A DNA stretch of 51,180 bases from Rhodoferax lacus (GCF_003415675.1 NZ_QFZK01000023.1:1-51180), one strand, 5' to 3'; positions 43,137 through 51,180 are shown, counted from the stretch's first letter. Numbers and translations: made by a program. Notes: generated by a model from the letters alone, not told the origin.

Positions 43137-43853
43137 CTAATGCGCCACGAGGGGTTGGCTGTGGTGGTTGACCATGATGGCCCGGTGGCTGAAGTAGCTG
43201 GGCTTGTCGATCAGGCCCAACTCCAGCGCCACCAGCACCACGTCGGTGGCGTTCTTCAGACCCAGTTTCAGCATCAGGCTGGCGCGGTGCTTCTCCACGG
43301 TTTTGGGGCTGACCGACAGGAACTCGGCCGCACTGCGGTTGGTGCGGCCTTCGGCAATGAGCTGCAGCACGCCGCGCTCGCGCTTGGTCAGCACGTCCAG
43401 CTCGGTTGAGCGCGACCTGGACTGTTCGGGGTACAAAAAGCCACTGACCAATTGGCCCGATACATCGGGGCTGAGGTACTTCTTGTCCTTGACGGCACTG
43501 CGCACGGCAATCAGCACCTCTTCCAGCGTGGCGTCCTTGAGCACATAGCCATCCACGCCGATGCGCATGGCGGTGCAGACATGTTCTTCGGTGCGCGAGG
43601 CCGTCAGCAACACCGCCTTGATGCGCGGTTTGCGGCTCTTGATCTGGGTGACGATATCCAGGCCACTGGTGCCGGCCAGCTTGATGTCCAGGATGAGCAC
43701 GTCCGGGTCGGCGCGCAGAATAGCCTGGACTACATCGCGTCCTCCGGCCATGTCTTCCTTCACCACCATGTCGGCCTGTTGGCCCAGCAAGGCGCCCAGG
43801 CCTTTTCTGAACAGCACGTTGTCATCGACCAGCATCAGATTGGTTTTCGTCAT
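43137..43853 (-). CDS. NarL/LuxR-type response regulator
   Basis: A 238-residue regulator: receiver domain (about 4-120; phospho-acceptor Asp56 in VLILDIKL, with the acidic pair Asp10-Asp11, and Lys in VLKDAT) and a C-terminal LuxR-type helix-turn-helix (about 155-215; LTKRERGVLQLIAEGRTNRSAAEFLSVSPKTVEKHR motif region). AGGGG lies 7 bases before the start. It is the last gene of a three-gene signalling unit, 22 bases after the histidine kinase, and its own kinase is not evident. A short C-terminal extension after the HTH is rich in His/Ser. Confidence 0.9.
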   Translation of the reverse strand: MTKTNLMLVDDNVLFRKGLGALLGQQADMVVKEDMAGGRDVVQAILRADPDVLILDIKLAGTSGLDIVTQIKSRKPRIKAVLLTASRTEEHVCTAMRIGVDGYVLKDATLEEVLIAVRSAVKDKKYLSPDVSGQLVSGFLYPEQSRSRSTELDVLTKRERGVLQLIAEGRTNRSAAEFLSVSPKTVEKHRASLMLKLGLKNATDVVLVALELGLIDKPSYFSHRAIMVNHHSQPLVAH

Positions 43854-43875
43854 TTTCAGTCCCCTTGTTTTTCGT

Positions 43876-45261
43876 TCATGCTGCTGCCAGGTTCCGGCGT
43901 GGAAAGCCGACCCTCACCCGCAGGCCGCCCAGCGGCGAGTCCTGCAATTGCACTGTGCCGCCGTGCATGGTGGCCACCATTTGCACAATCGACAGCCCCA
44001 AGCCCACGCCGTCCGGGCCGCACTGGTCCAGCCGGTTGAAGCGCTCGAATGCCTTGCTGCGCGATTCGGCAGGGATGCCCTTTCCCGCATCGTCCACACA
44101 GAGCACCAGTTCGTCCGCCTGTTGCACTGTCGTGATGTCGATGCGGCCGCCTTCGCTGCCGTACTGGATGGCGTTGGACAGCAGGTTGCGCAGCAGCAGG
44201 TAGATGGCGAACTCCGCGCCCTGCACGGTGGGTGCCTGCCACTGCGTCTGCAGCACCATGCCTTTGGCCCGGGCACGGGCGGCCTGGTCATCCAGGACCT
44301 GCTGGTAGACCAACTCAAAAGACACGGGGCCAAAGTGTTCGGCGGTGCCGTGGCTGGCGCTGTCCAGGCGGGTCAGGTCAATGAGCTGGTCAAACACATG
44401 CGAGGCCCGGCTCACGCCGCTGATGACTTCCTGCAAGGCCTCCTGCTGGTCCTGCACACTGCGGGCCTTGAGAGCGAGTTGCGCCTGCGCCTTGATGCCG
44501 GCAAGCGGCGTGCGCAGTTCATGGGCGGCCAGGGAGGTAAAGCGCTGTTCGGATTGCAGGGCCTGGCTGGCGCGCTGGAACAGGGTGTTGAACTCTTCAA
44601 TCACCGGCAGGATTTCGTGGGTCGGCCTGTCGATGGAGAGCGCCTGCATTTGCTTGGGGTCGAGCACGCGCAGGCGGTGTACCAGGGCATCGAGCGCGTC
44701 GGCCGAGCGCCGCAACAGAGTCCAGGTGGTCACCATGGCAAACAGCAGTGGCAGCGCGATGGGCAAAAAATAGTAGTGCAGCAGGGTGGGGGTGTCGTTG
44801 TCCCGGTCTTCAAACTGCTCGGCCACCTGCACGATGTAGGACTGGTCGGCCGCAGGCAGGGAGAACATGCGCCCGGGCTTGCCGTCCACCATGCCGTTTT
44901 CAAAGCCCAGTTGCTCCAGCGGCATCAAGGGTTTGCCCGTCAGGGGCATATTGGTCTGCAGCAGCGTGGGCCCTTTTTTCAGCCAGACCTGAAAGCTCAA
45001 ATCCATATTGGCATTGGGCGGCGTATACAGCCGTGGTGCGGCGCCGGTAGCCAGGCTGGCGGCCTCTGTGGCCCCATCCCGGCTGAATTCAATCACGGTT
45101 TGCGCAACCTCTGCGAGGTGCATGTCCAGATGCTGGCGCTGCTCGAGCTGCTCGGCCCGCTGGGCGCCATTTACGCCCAGAACCAAGGCAGCGGCAATGG
45201 CCACCGAGGTGACCACGGTGACCTTGCGCTGCAGTGATTTGACCAGCAGGATTTCGGCCAT
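43876..45261 (-). CDS. Membrane sensor histidine kinase (QseC/PmrB-type)
   Basis: A 461-residue kinase with two transmembrane segments (about 13-33 and 162-183) around a periplasmic domain of about 125 residues, a HAMP-like linker, the H-box His247 (FTSLAAHELRTPLAG), N-box NLLSNAIQYG, and G-boxes DDAGKGIP and GVGLGLSIV. The periplasmic side ends with EQFEDRDND (about 148-156), an ExxE-plus-acidic patch near the membrane. ExxE motifs bind Fe(III) in PmrB, so metal sensing is possible but unproven. It starts 3 bases after the OmpR-type regulator stops, so the pair is one two-component system. Confidence 0.92.
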   Translation of the reverse strand: MAEILLVKSLQRKVTVVTSVAIAAALVLGVNGAQRAEQLEQRQHLDMHLAEVAQTVIEFSRDGATEAASLATGAAPRLYTPPNANMDLSFQVWLKKGPTLLQTNMPLTGKPLMPLEQLGFENGMVDGKPGRMFSLPAADQSYIVQVAEQFEDRDNDTPTLLHYYFLPIALPLLFAMVTTWTLLRRSADALDALVHRLRVLDPKQMQALSIDRPTHEILPVIEEFNTLFQRASQALQSEQRFTSLAAHELRTPLAGIKAQAQLALKARSVQDQQEALQEVISGVSRASHVFDQLIDLTRLDSASHGTAEHFGPVSFELVYQQVLDDQAARARAKGMVLQTQWQAPTVQGAEFAIYLLLRNLLSNAIQYGSEGGRIDITTVQQADELVLCVDDAGKGIPAESRSKAFERFNRLDQCGPDGVGLGLSIVQMVATMHGGTVQLQDSPLGGLRVRVGFPRRNLAAA

Positions 45262-45264
45262 GGC

Positions 45265-45933
45265 CTAGAGCGCGGGCGCGATGGTGTAACCCACACCCCG
45301 GATGGTGTGGATCAGGTCTGCGCGGAACTTGCGGCGCAGCATGTGGATGTAGACCTCGATCGCGTTGCTTTCGACTTCCTCGCCGTTGCCGTATAGCGAC
45401 TCTTCAATCTGGCGGCGCGACAAGACCTGGTTCTTGCGCCGCACCAGCATCTCCAGCACCCAGAATTCGCGGTGGGTCAGCGGTACGTTGACGCCATCCC
45501 AGGTGGCGCACAGGCGCAGCGGATAGAGCCGCAGCGGGCCGTGGGTGGTGGCGTGTGCGTCGGCATCGGCAATCGGAAAGCGCCGCAGCAGGCTGCGGAT
45601 GCGGGCGGTGAGCTCGTCCAGGTCAAAGGGTTTGACCAGGAAGTCGTCAGCACCCCGGTTGAGCAGGTTGATGCGGTCACTGATGCTGCCGCGCGCGGTG
45701 GTCACGATCACCCGGATGTCCATCTGGGCGCTGTGCAGGCGCTCCAGCAGCACGCTGCCGTCCATGTCGGGCAGGCCCAGGTCGAGGATGACGAAATCAT
45801 AGGTATGGCAGTTCACGGCTTCGGTGAACTGCCAGCCGCTGGTAATCCAGTCCACGGCAAAGCCGTCATGTCCCAGATGCTTCTGCACGGCGCTGCCCAG
45901 CATGTGGTCGTCTTCGACAAGGAGTACGCGCAT
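45265..45933 (-). CDS. OmpR-family response regulator (PmrA/QseB-like)
   Basis: A 222-residue regulator with a receiver domain (phospho-acceptor Asp51 in FVILDLGLPDMDG; Lys in VKPFDLDEL) and a winged-helix DNA-binding domain (about 125-220; LTHREFWVLEMLV, SNAIEVYIHMLRRKF, IHTIRGVGYTI). The start was set at 45933: AGAGGG lies 6 bases before this ATG but directly abuts the alternative ATG at 45939. It heads the operon with the kinase and the NarL-type gene. The branch fits regulators that bind CTTAAG-type direct repeats; one such box precedes the oxidase operon at 27749. Confidence 0.92.
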   Translation of the reverse strand: MRVLLVEDDHMLGSAVQKHLGHDGFAVDWITSGWQFTEAVNCHTYDFVILDLGLPDMDGSVLLERLHSAQMDIRVIVTTARGSISDRINLLNRGADDFLVKPFDLDELTARIRSLLRRFPIADADAHATTHGPLRLYPLRLCATWDGVNVPLTHREFWVLEMLVRRKNQVLSRRQIEESLYGNGEEVESNAIEVYIHMLRRKFRADLIHTIRGVGYTIAPAL

Positions 45934-46209
45934 GTTCATCCCTCTGGCTGTTTTATTTTGCCGGGGACCTTGAACTGGCTCTGTGGGGTACCCGGTGGGC
46001 TCATCCTGAGGTCAATCGGCTCGCTCCAGCCCTGTTGACGACAATCAATTCTCACACTCGCTTACACGAGCGCGTGGGATGGCTCAGGCAAAAAATGCCC
46101 AAAACTGAGGAATATTCACGGTCTGAGGGATGTATGTGCACCTTGGTTGACCGGGCGCAAGCCCTGGACTGGTCTTGGCAGGTAAGCCACAGGCCAAGCG
46201 GCGCCAACG
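45934..46209. other. Intergenic region between the regulator operon and selD
   Basis: These 276 bases must contain the promoter of the three-gene signalling operon and the 3' end of selD. A 6-bp inverted repeat CTTGGC (46174-46179) / GCCAAG (46193-46198) lies just after the selD stop but has no T-run. No CTTAAG box, tRNA or convincing open frame was seen; short frames here lack ribosome sites. Confidence 0.5.
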
Positions 46210-47286
46210 CTACCGCACGGTCACCTGCGCGGCACCGGCCGACAGGCTGCCGATGACTGCGGCATCGGCAAAGTCCTGCGCCCGCAAGATCTGCAGCACG
46301 GCATCGGCGGCTTCCGGCGCACAGGCAATGAGCAGGCCGCCACTGGTCTGCGGGTCTGACAGCAGGTTTTGCTTCCAGCTGGCAAAGCCCTCGGGCAACA
46401 CCATGCTGCTGCCATAACCATCCCAGTTGCGTGGCGATGCACCCGTGCAGGTGCCGCCCTGGGCAATGGCCGCGGCCAGGGGAATCAGCGGCACGGCATC
46501 GAACTGCACTTGCGCTGACAGGCCCGAGCCACGGCAGATTTCCAGCAAATGCCCGGCCAGGCCAAAGCCGGTGACATCGGTCATGGCGTGCACCTCGGGC
46601 AGGGCGGAGAGCGCAATGCCGGGCGTGTTGAGTTTGGTGGTCCAGCGCACCATGTCGGCATAGCCTTCCGTGGAGAGCACGCCTTTTTTCAGCGCGGCCG
46701 AGAGCATGCCCACGCCCAGCGGCTTGCTCAGGATCAGCACATCGCCGGCCCGTGCCGCACTGTTGCGCTTGATCTTGTCCGGGTGCACCAGGCCAATGCC
46801 CACCAAGCCGTAAATGGGCTCGAGCGTGTCGATGCTGTGGCCACCGGCAATGGGGATGCCTGCCGCTTTGCACACGTCCTGGCCACCGGCCAGGATCAGG
46901 CGGATGGCTTCTTCGGGCAGCTTGCCCAGGGGCATGCCCACCAGCGCCAGCGCAAACAGCGGCGTGCCGCCCATGGCGTACACGTCCGAGAGCGCGTTGG
47001 TGGCGGCAATGCGGCCAAAGTCATACGGGTCGTCCACGATGGGCGTGAAGAAATCGGTGGTGGCGATGATGGCCTGTTGGTCGTTGATGCGGTAGACGGC
47101 GGCGTCATCGCTGGTCTCGGTGCCCACCAGCAGGTCGGGGGGCAGAAGCGGCATGTTCACGTTGGCCAGCAGGCGCGAGAGCACAGCCGGTGCAATCTTG
47201 CAGCCGCATCCGCCACCGTGGCTGAAGGAGGTGAGGCGCAGAGGGGCCACAGGGGCTGCGGGGGAGGGGAGGGTGGTGCTGGGCAT
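46210..47286 (-). CDS. selD: Selenophosphate synthetase
   Basis: A 358-residue selenide, water dikinase that makes selenophosphate from selenide and ATP. The N-terminal motif reads GGGCGCKI, with Cys27 and Lys30 corresponding to Cys17 and Lys20 of E. coli SelD, so this is the Cys and not the selenocysteine form. ETSDDAAVYRIND, TDFFTPIVDDPYDFG and DVTGFGLAGHL are further signatures. ATG 47286 has AAAGAG upstream and is preferred over ATG 47310; the long upstream continuation of this frame runs antisense to selU and is not coding. Divergent from selU, 39 bases apart. Confidence 0.95.
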   Translation of the reverse strand: MPSTTLPSPAAPVAPLRLTSFSHGGGCGCKIAPAVLSRLLANVNMPLLPPDLLVGTETSDDAAVYRINDQQAIIATTDFFTPIVDDPYDFGRIAATNALSDVYAMGGTPLFALALVGMPLGKLPEEAIRLILAGGQDVCKAAGIPIAGGHSIDTLEPIYGLVGIGLVHPDKIKRNSAARAGDVLILSKPLGVGMLSAALKKGVLSTEGYADMVRWTTKLNTPGIALSALPEVHAMTDVTGFGLAGHLLEICRGSGLSAQVQFDAVPLIPLAAAIAQGGTCTGASPRNWDGYGSSMVLPEGFASWKQNLLSDPQTSGGLLIACAPEAADAVLQILRAQDFADAAVIGSLSAGAAQVTVR

Positions 47287-47325
47287 AAAATTGCTCTTTA
47301 GATTCAACATGCAACGGGATACCCA

Positions 47326-48384
47326 TTGACGCCAATTGATCATACCCGTGCGACGGTTGAAGAGCTCGCTGGCTTTGACGCCCTCATCGACGCGCGCAGC
47401 CCCTCTGAGTTTGCCGAAGACCACATCCCCGGCGCCATCAACTGCCCGGTGCTTGATGACCAGCAGCGCATCATTGTGGGCACGCTGTACAAGCAGGTCT
47501 CGGCCTTTGATGCGCGCAAGGTGGGCGCGGTGCTGGTGGCGCGCAATGTGGCCACCTATATCGAGACGATGTTTGCCGACAAGCCCAAGGGTTGGACGCC
47601 GCTGGTGTACTGCTGGCGCGGCGGCCAGCGCAGTGGCGCCTTCACCCATATCCTGCGCGAGGTGGGCTGGTCGGCCAAACGGCTCACAGGCGGCTACAAG
47701 TCCTGGCGCGGCCATGTGATTGAACAGTTGGCCGTTGTCCCACAGGCCCTGCGCTTTACCGTGATCGCCGGGCCCACCGGCAGCGCCAAGACGCGCATCC
47801 TGGAGGCCATGCAGCAGCAGGGCCAGCAGGTGCTCAACCTCGAAGCCCTGGCCGCGCACAAGGGCTCGGTGCTGGGTGACTTGCCGGGGCAACCGCAACC
47901 CTCGCAAAAAATGTTCGAGACCCAGGTGCTCTCCGCCGTGCAGCAGTTCGACCCGGCGCGCCCGGTGTATGTGGAGTCCGAGAGCAAGCGCATCGGCCAG
48001 CTGCGCGTGCCCGATGCGGTGTTCCAGGGCATACAGGACGGTCAGTGGCTGCGCGTGCAGGCCAGCATGGAGCAGCGGGTGCAGTTTTTGCTGCGCGACT
48101 ACGACTACTTTTTGAGCGGCCCCGAACTGGTGACCCAACTGGAGCGGCTCAAGGAATCCTGCGGCGGTGAGACCGTGACGCGCTGGAAGGGCCTGGCCCA
48201 GGCCCGCGACTTTGCCACCCTGGTGGGCGAGCTGCTGGCGCAGCACTACGACCGTTTTTATCTGCGCTCCATGAACAAGCATGCCGAGGGCGCAGACCAC
48301 AGCCGCTTTGCTACCAATGATCTGTCGGACGCAGGCATTGCGGCGCTGGCGCGCGAGATCGGCGCGCGCAGCGACGCAACGTAG
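47326..48384 (+). CDS. selU: tRNA 2-selenouridine synthase (rhodanese plus P-loop)
   Basis: A 352-residue SelU/YbbB (MnmH). It uses selenophosphate to replace sulfur in 2-thiouridine at the wobble position of certain tRNAs. The N-terminal rhodanese domain holds Cys96 in LVYCWRGGQRSG, and the C-terminal part has a Walker A loop GPTGSAKT (149-156). The start is TTG at 47326: no ATG or GTG is available upstream in frame before the selD start region, and GGGA lies 6 bases before it. Its partner selD is divergent. No selA or selB was seen, so selenium may serve only tRNA modification here. Confidence 0.93.
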   Translation: MTPIDHTRATVEELAGFDALIDARSPSEFAEDHIPGAINCPVLDDQQRIIVGTLYKQVSAFDARKVGAVLVARNVATYIETMFADKPKGWTPLVYCWRGGQRSGAFTHILREVGWSAKRLTGGYKSWRGHVIEQLAVVPQALRFTVIAGPTGSAKTRILEAMQQQGQQVLNLEALAAHKGSVLGDLPGQPQPSQKMFETQVLSAVQQFDPARPVYVESESKRIGQLRVPDAVFQGIQDGQWLRVQASMEQRVQFLLRDYDYFLSGPELVTQLERLKESCGGETVTRWKGLAQARDFATLVGELLAQHYDRFYLRSMNKHAEGADHSRFATNDLSDAGIAALAREIGARSDAT

Positions 48385-48402
48385 GCCCGGCTCTGGGGCC
48401 GG

Positions 48403-48825
48403 TTACTTCACCAACAGCACGGGCTTGCTGCAGGTGGCCAACACGCGCTGGGCCACCGAGCCCAGCAGCACATCGACCAGGCCGGAGCGGCCCTTGGAGC
48501 CCATGACCACCAGGTCAAAGCCCTTGTGGGCCAGGTTGACGATGGTGTTGGCCACAGGCCCGGTCTGGATGATGGCGTTGTGCTTGATGCCGGCCTTGAC
48601 CAGCACCGCCAGTGCGGCCTTGAGTTCGCGGTCACTGAGCTCGCGCAGATAGTCCTGCACCGCCTCGGCACCCACCAGATGCTCGGCATGGCGCAGGCCC
48701 TGGTCATCGTGCACGGTGACCAGGGTGATCAGGTCTTCGCTGCGCAGATTGACCGACAGTTTGGCGGCGTACTTCACCGCATGCAAAGAGGCTTTCGAGC
48801 CGTCGACGGCGACCAATATTTTCAT
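48403..48825 (-). CDS. Universal stress protein (UspA family, ATP-binding type)
   Basis: A 140-residue single-domain Usp. It starts MKILVAVDGSKAS and ends with the ATP-binding signature G-x2-G-x9-G-S/T, here within GSKGRSGLVDVLLGSVA, followed by KPVLLVK. ATP-binding Usps act in stress or redox adaptation; the specific role is not visible. Convergent with selU, 18 bases apart. Confidence 0.92.
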   Translation of the reverse strand: MKILVAVDGSKASLHAVKYAAKLSVNLRSEDLITLVTVHDDQGLRHAEHLVGAEAVQDYLRELSDRELKAALAVLVKAGIKHNAIIQTGPVANTIVNLAHKGFDLVVMGSKGRSGLVDVLLGSVAQRVLATCSKPVLLVK

Positions 48826-48849
48826 GATGTTCCCGAGGTAGTTATGGGG

Positions 48850-49206
48850 TCACTGTAGCAGTGTCGCTGCCTGGCATGCACTGACCGTGAGCGTCCTGTC
48901 GGGTGCGGCTATTGCAGCGCTGGCACGCGAGACCGGCGCGCGCAGCGGCACCAGGCTGTAGCGCGCAGCCTCCAGCCCTTGGGCGCCTGGGTGCCGGTCG
49001 CTCTGGATCAGCACCTGGTTTTCATGCAGCTCGATGCTGGAGCCAGCCACCAGAAAGCGGTCCACCGCGTCGCCCGGGCGGGTCAGCCACAGACAGCCGC
49101 TGACCACTTGCAGGCGCAGGCCTTCACTCGCGTTGATCATGCGGGTCTGGCGGGCCAATAACGTAAGGGTGTGCGTGAGGGTGCGGGCGGGGGATTTTGC
49201 TGGCAT
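48850..49206 (-). CDS. DUF2917 family protein
   Basis: A 118-residue protein with a central DUF2917-type beta domain: LRLQVVSGCLWLTRPGDAVDRFLVAGSSIEL. The family has no established function and is often encoded near MocR-type regulators in Burkholderiales. AGGAGA lies 7 bases before the ATG. It is divergent from the MocR-type gene at 49379 and may be its target. Confidence 0.75.
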   Translation of the reverse strand: MPAKSPARTLTHTLTLLARQTRMINASEGLRLQVVSGCLWLTRPGDAVDRFLVAGSSIELHENQVLIQSDRHPGAQGLEAARYSLVPLRAPVSRASAAIAAPDRTLTVSACQAATLLQ

Positions 49207-49268
49207 GGTGCTTCTCCTGTGGTGAAGCCTTTACTGTGCTTTTTTGCATCGCTGCTGCACAGGCACAA

Positions 49269-49344
49269 GCTGCACCCAAGTGCAGCACAGCAGGGCAGCC
49301 CATTGGACCATCTGTGCTGGCAGGTTTGACGCTCATCTGTACTG
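49269..49344. promoter_or_regulatory. Candidate operator region between DUF2917 and MocR-type genes
   Basis: The 172-base divergent gap contains a perfect inverted repeat GCTGCAC (49269-49275) / GTGCAGC (49280-49286) and a direct repeat CATCTGTGCTG (49309-49319) / CATCTGTACTG (49334-49344) with 25 bases start to start. TTGACG at 49326-49331 could be a -35 box for the MocR gene. MocR proteins commonly bind direct repeats in divergent promoters, so these are plausible sites, not proven ones. Confidence 0.45.
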
Positions 49345-49378
49345 CTGCCTCTGTGGGCACAGGGCGTACGATGCAGTC

Positions 49379-50902
49379 ATGGCCGACACCCCGCTTCTGT
49401 ACCTGCAAATTGCCCTGCGCCTGGCGCAGATGATTGCCAGTGGCGCGCTGCAGCCGGGCCAGCGCCTGCCCTCGGTGCGCGATTCGGCCGCACAAAACAA
49501 TGTGTCGGTAGCCACCGTGGTGCAGGCCCTGGCCACCCTGGAAGAGCACCGCCTGGTGCAGCCACGCGCCAAGTCCGGCTACTTTGTGGCGGCGGCCAGC
49601 CGGGCCAAGGCGGCCGCGCTGGTGCGAAAAATCCAGCAGGAGCCCGAACCTGCCAAGCTGCAGCCCGGGCCCCGGGCCAGCGAACAGGTGATTGATGCAG
49701 CCACCCGCGCCGTGGTCAGCTTTGCCGGCTACTCCCCCAAGGACAAGGACTTTTTTGACAACGACCGCATTCGTGTTGCCCTGGGCCGCGCCACGCGCCA
49801 GAAGCGCAGCACGCTGACCGAATACACCAGCTCCTCGGGCACGCTGGCGCTGCGCAACGCGGTGGCCCTGCGCGCCCTGCACCTGGGCTGCGCGCTCAAG
49901 GCCGATGACATCGTCATCACCTCGGGCTGCATCAATGCCGTGGCCATGTGCCTGCAGACGGTCACCCGGCCGGGCGATCTGGTGGCCATCGAGAGCCCCA
50001 CCTTCTTTGGCTTTCTGGACCTGCTGGAGTCGCTGGGCCTCAAGGCTCTGGCACTGCCCACCGACCCCCGCACCGGCGTGTCCTTGCCCGCACTTCAACT
50101 GGCGCTGGATACGCAACCCATCAAGGCCCTGCTGCTGGTGCCCACGCTGTCCAACCCGCTGGCTTCCGTCATGCCGCTCACGCACAAGCGCGCCCTGGCC
50201 CGGCTGGTGGCCAAGCACCAGCTGCCCCTGATTGAAGACGTGGTGTTCAACGACCTGCTGGCCACCGATGCGCGGCGGCGCGCCGTCAAGGCCTATGACA
50301 GCGAGGGCTGGGTCATGACCTGCGGCTCGTTTGCCAAGACCGTGTCACCCGGCATACGCCTGGGCTGGGTGGACGCCGGGCGCTGGAGCAAGGAGCTGGC
50401 CACCCTCAAGCGCGTGCAGGGTGCTGCCACGAATGCGGTGCTGGAGTACGCCCTGGCCGACCTGTTGACGCAGGGCAGCTACGAGGCCCACCTGCGCCGC
50501 CTGTGCCTGCTGATGAAGCAGCGCCTGGGCCAGGCCCGCAAGATGATCCTGGCCAGCTTTCCTGCGGGCACCAAGGTCAACGACCCACCGGCCGGTTACA
50601 CCCTGTGGGTGGAGCTGCCTGTGGCGGTGGATACCATGGACCTGTTCAACCTGTGCAAGCGCGCGGGCATCACCATCGGCCCCGGCCAGGTGTTTTGTGC
50701 AAGCCACCGCTACCGGCACTGCCTGCGTCTGAGCTTTGCCGGACTATGGGAGCCGCGCGAGCAGGCGGCCTTGCTGGAGGTGGGGCAGCTGGCCTGCCAG
50801 TTGCTGGCGGGGGCCCGGGCGCAAGGCTCCACCGATACGCCCGAGGCCACGCGCATGGACTTCATCTGCGCCAATGAGATTTCAGCGCACGAGTTGTGGT
50901 GA
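49379..50902 (+). CDS. MocR-type transcriptional regulator (GntR winged helix plus aminotransferase domain)
   Basis: A 507-residue regulator: N-terminal GntR-type winged helix (about 1-75; IASGALQPGQRLPSVRD, AATVVQAL-like recognition helix) joined to a class I aminotransferase fold (about 110-480). The PLP-binding residue is Lys320 in GSFAKTVSPGIRLGW, with NPLASVMP and IEDVVFNDL as further PLP-fold motifs. Such proteins sense amino acids, amines or PLP and activate or repress a divergent gene. ATG 49379 begins the winged helix; the frame is open to 49244 without homology. The divergent DUF2917 gene is the likely local target. Confidence 0.9.
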   Translation: MADTPLLYLQIALRLAQMIASGALQPGQRLPSVRDSAAQNNVSVATVVQALATLEEHRLVQPRAKSGYFVAAASRAKAAALVRKIQQEPEPAKLQPGPRASEQVIDAATRAVVSFAGYSPKDKDFFDNDRIRVALGRATRQKRSTLTEYTSSSGTLALRNAVALRALHLGCALKADDIVITSGCINAVAMCLQTVTRPGDLVAIESPTFFGFLDLLESLGLKALALPTDPRTGVSLPALQLALDTQPIKALLLVPTLSNPLASVMPLTHKRALARLVAKHQLPLIEDVVFNDLLATDARRRAVKAYDSEGWVMTCGSFAKTVSPGIRLGWVDAGRWSKELATLKRVQGAATNAVLEYALADLLTQGSYEAHLRRLCLLMKQRLGQARKMILASFPAGTKVNDPPAGYTLWVELPVAVDTMDLFNLCKRAGITIGPGQVFCASHRYRHCLRLSFAGLWEPREQAALLEVGQLACQLLAGARAQGSTDTPEATRMDFICANEISAHELW

Positions 50903-50980
50903 ATGGGCGGCCAGTCCATTCGAACCCGCTGTGCCCCGCAAGACACCCATGCGGGCATGGCACCCCCCCGCATTGCCGAC

Positions 50981-51180
50981 TCAGTGCAATTCGACCATCA
51001 AGTCCCGGGCATTGATGGTCTCGCCCGCGCGCACATGGATGGCGTGCACCACTGCATCACGGTCGGCGCTCAGCATGGTCTCCATCTTCATGGCCTCTAA
51101 CGACAGCAGCGGGTCGCCCTTCTTCACCAATTGCCCCACCTTCACCGCCACCGTGACCACCATGCCGGGCATGGGTGCGG
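50981..51180 (-). CDS. C-terminal biotinyl domain of a carboxylase, probably pyruvate carboxylase (partial)
   Basis: Only the last about 66 codons are in the window; the gene continues past the right edge. The sequence APMPGMVVTVAVKVGQLVKKG followed by EAMKMET is a biotin carboxyl carrier domain; the biotinylated Lys codon is at 51086-51088. The VAVKVGQ.V.KGDPLLSLEAMKMET form is closest to what I know of the end of pyruvate carboxylases, but propionyl-CoA or other acyl-CoA carboxylase alpha chains end similarly. It stops with TGA at 50981-50983 and is convergent with the MocR-type gene. Confidence 0.75.
   Translation of the reverse strand, partial: APMPGMVVTVAVKVGQLVKKGDPLLSLEAMKMETMLSADRDAVVHAIHVRAGETINARDLMVELH

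Noticed and set aside
47287..48300. An upstream extension of the selD frame to 48300, which would give a 696-residue protein.
   Set aside because: The extra part is fully antisense to selU, which has rhodanese and Walker A motifs. SelD is complete from 47286.

Overview
The window looks like a chromosomal segment of a betaproteobacterium of the order Burkholderiales, probably family Comamonadaceae (Rhodoferax/Polaromonas-like). This rests on high GC, the yqgE-ruvX-pyrR-pyrB-pyrX order, the PAS/MCP chemoreceptor type, DUF2917 next to a MocR regulator, and the protein flavour overall. No rRNA, tRNA, CRISPR array, transposase or integrase was recognised. The taxonomic call is inference; no search was run.

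Region 1 (1-8651) is mostly housekeeping. It starts with the tail of a sugar-acid dehydratase-like gene and an alpha-ketoglutarate semialdehyde dehydrogenase. A convergent photolyase follows, then a same-strand run yqgE, ruvX, a BLUF blue-light sensor, pyrR, pyrB, hisC and pyrX. pyrX is a dihydroorotase homologue without the metal-binding HxH. A hairpin-rich repeat lies between pyrR and pyrB, and hisC is wedged between pyrB and pyrX with ATGA overlaps on both sides.

Region 2 (8672-14637) is signalling: an overlapping HD-GYP/GGDEF pair on the minus strand (c-di-GMP breakdown and synthesis), divergent from a small Aer-like PAS protein that overlaps a methyl-accepting chemotaxis protein.

Region 3 (14707-23811) is a surface-protein locus: a two-partner-secretion-type outer-membrane transporter and two tandem paralogous lipoproteins. 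The lipoproteins carry 5 and 7 copies of a roughly 90-110-residue two-cysteine module followed by an NHL-like propeller. All three genes have the same promoter-like element upstream. A divergent small protein of unclear family (possibly PilZ-like) follows.

Region 4 (23857-27625) holds pirin, an MFS transporter, a TlpA-like thioredoxin and a Tat-exported transglutaminase-like protein, closed by a clear terminator.

Region 5 (27626-45933) is the most unusual part. A 15-kb apparent operon encodes a 2059-residue secreted beta-helix protein, three consecutive cupredoxin/multicopper-oxidase-like proteins, a lipoprotein, a subtilisin-like protease and a cytochrome c/periplasmic-binding-protein fusion. 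Canonical copper motifs are split between the first two oxidase-like proteins and lost from the third. A convergent three-gene operon encodes an OmpR-type regulator, its histidine kinase and a NarL-type regulator. A perfect CTTAAG-N5-CTTAAG direct repeat, the known PmrA/QseB-type box, lies upstream of the 15-kb operon. I infer a locally regulated, secreted, multi-subunit copper oxidase system, perhaps acting on Mn(II), Fe(II) or Cu(I).

Region 6 (46210-51180) holds divergent selD and selU (selenium for tRNA 2-selenouridine), a universal stress protein, a DUF2917 protein divergent from a MocR-type regulator, and the biotinyl-domain end of a carboxylase, probably pyruvate carboxylase.
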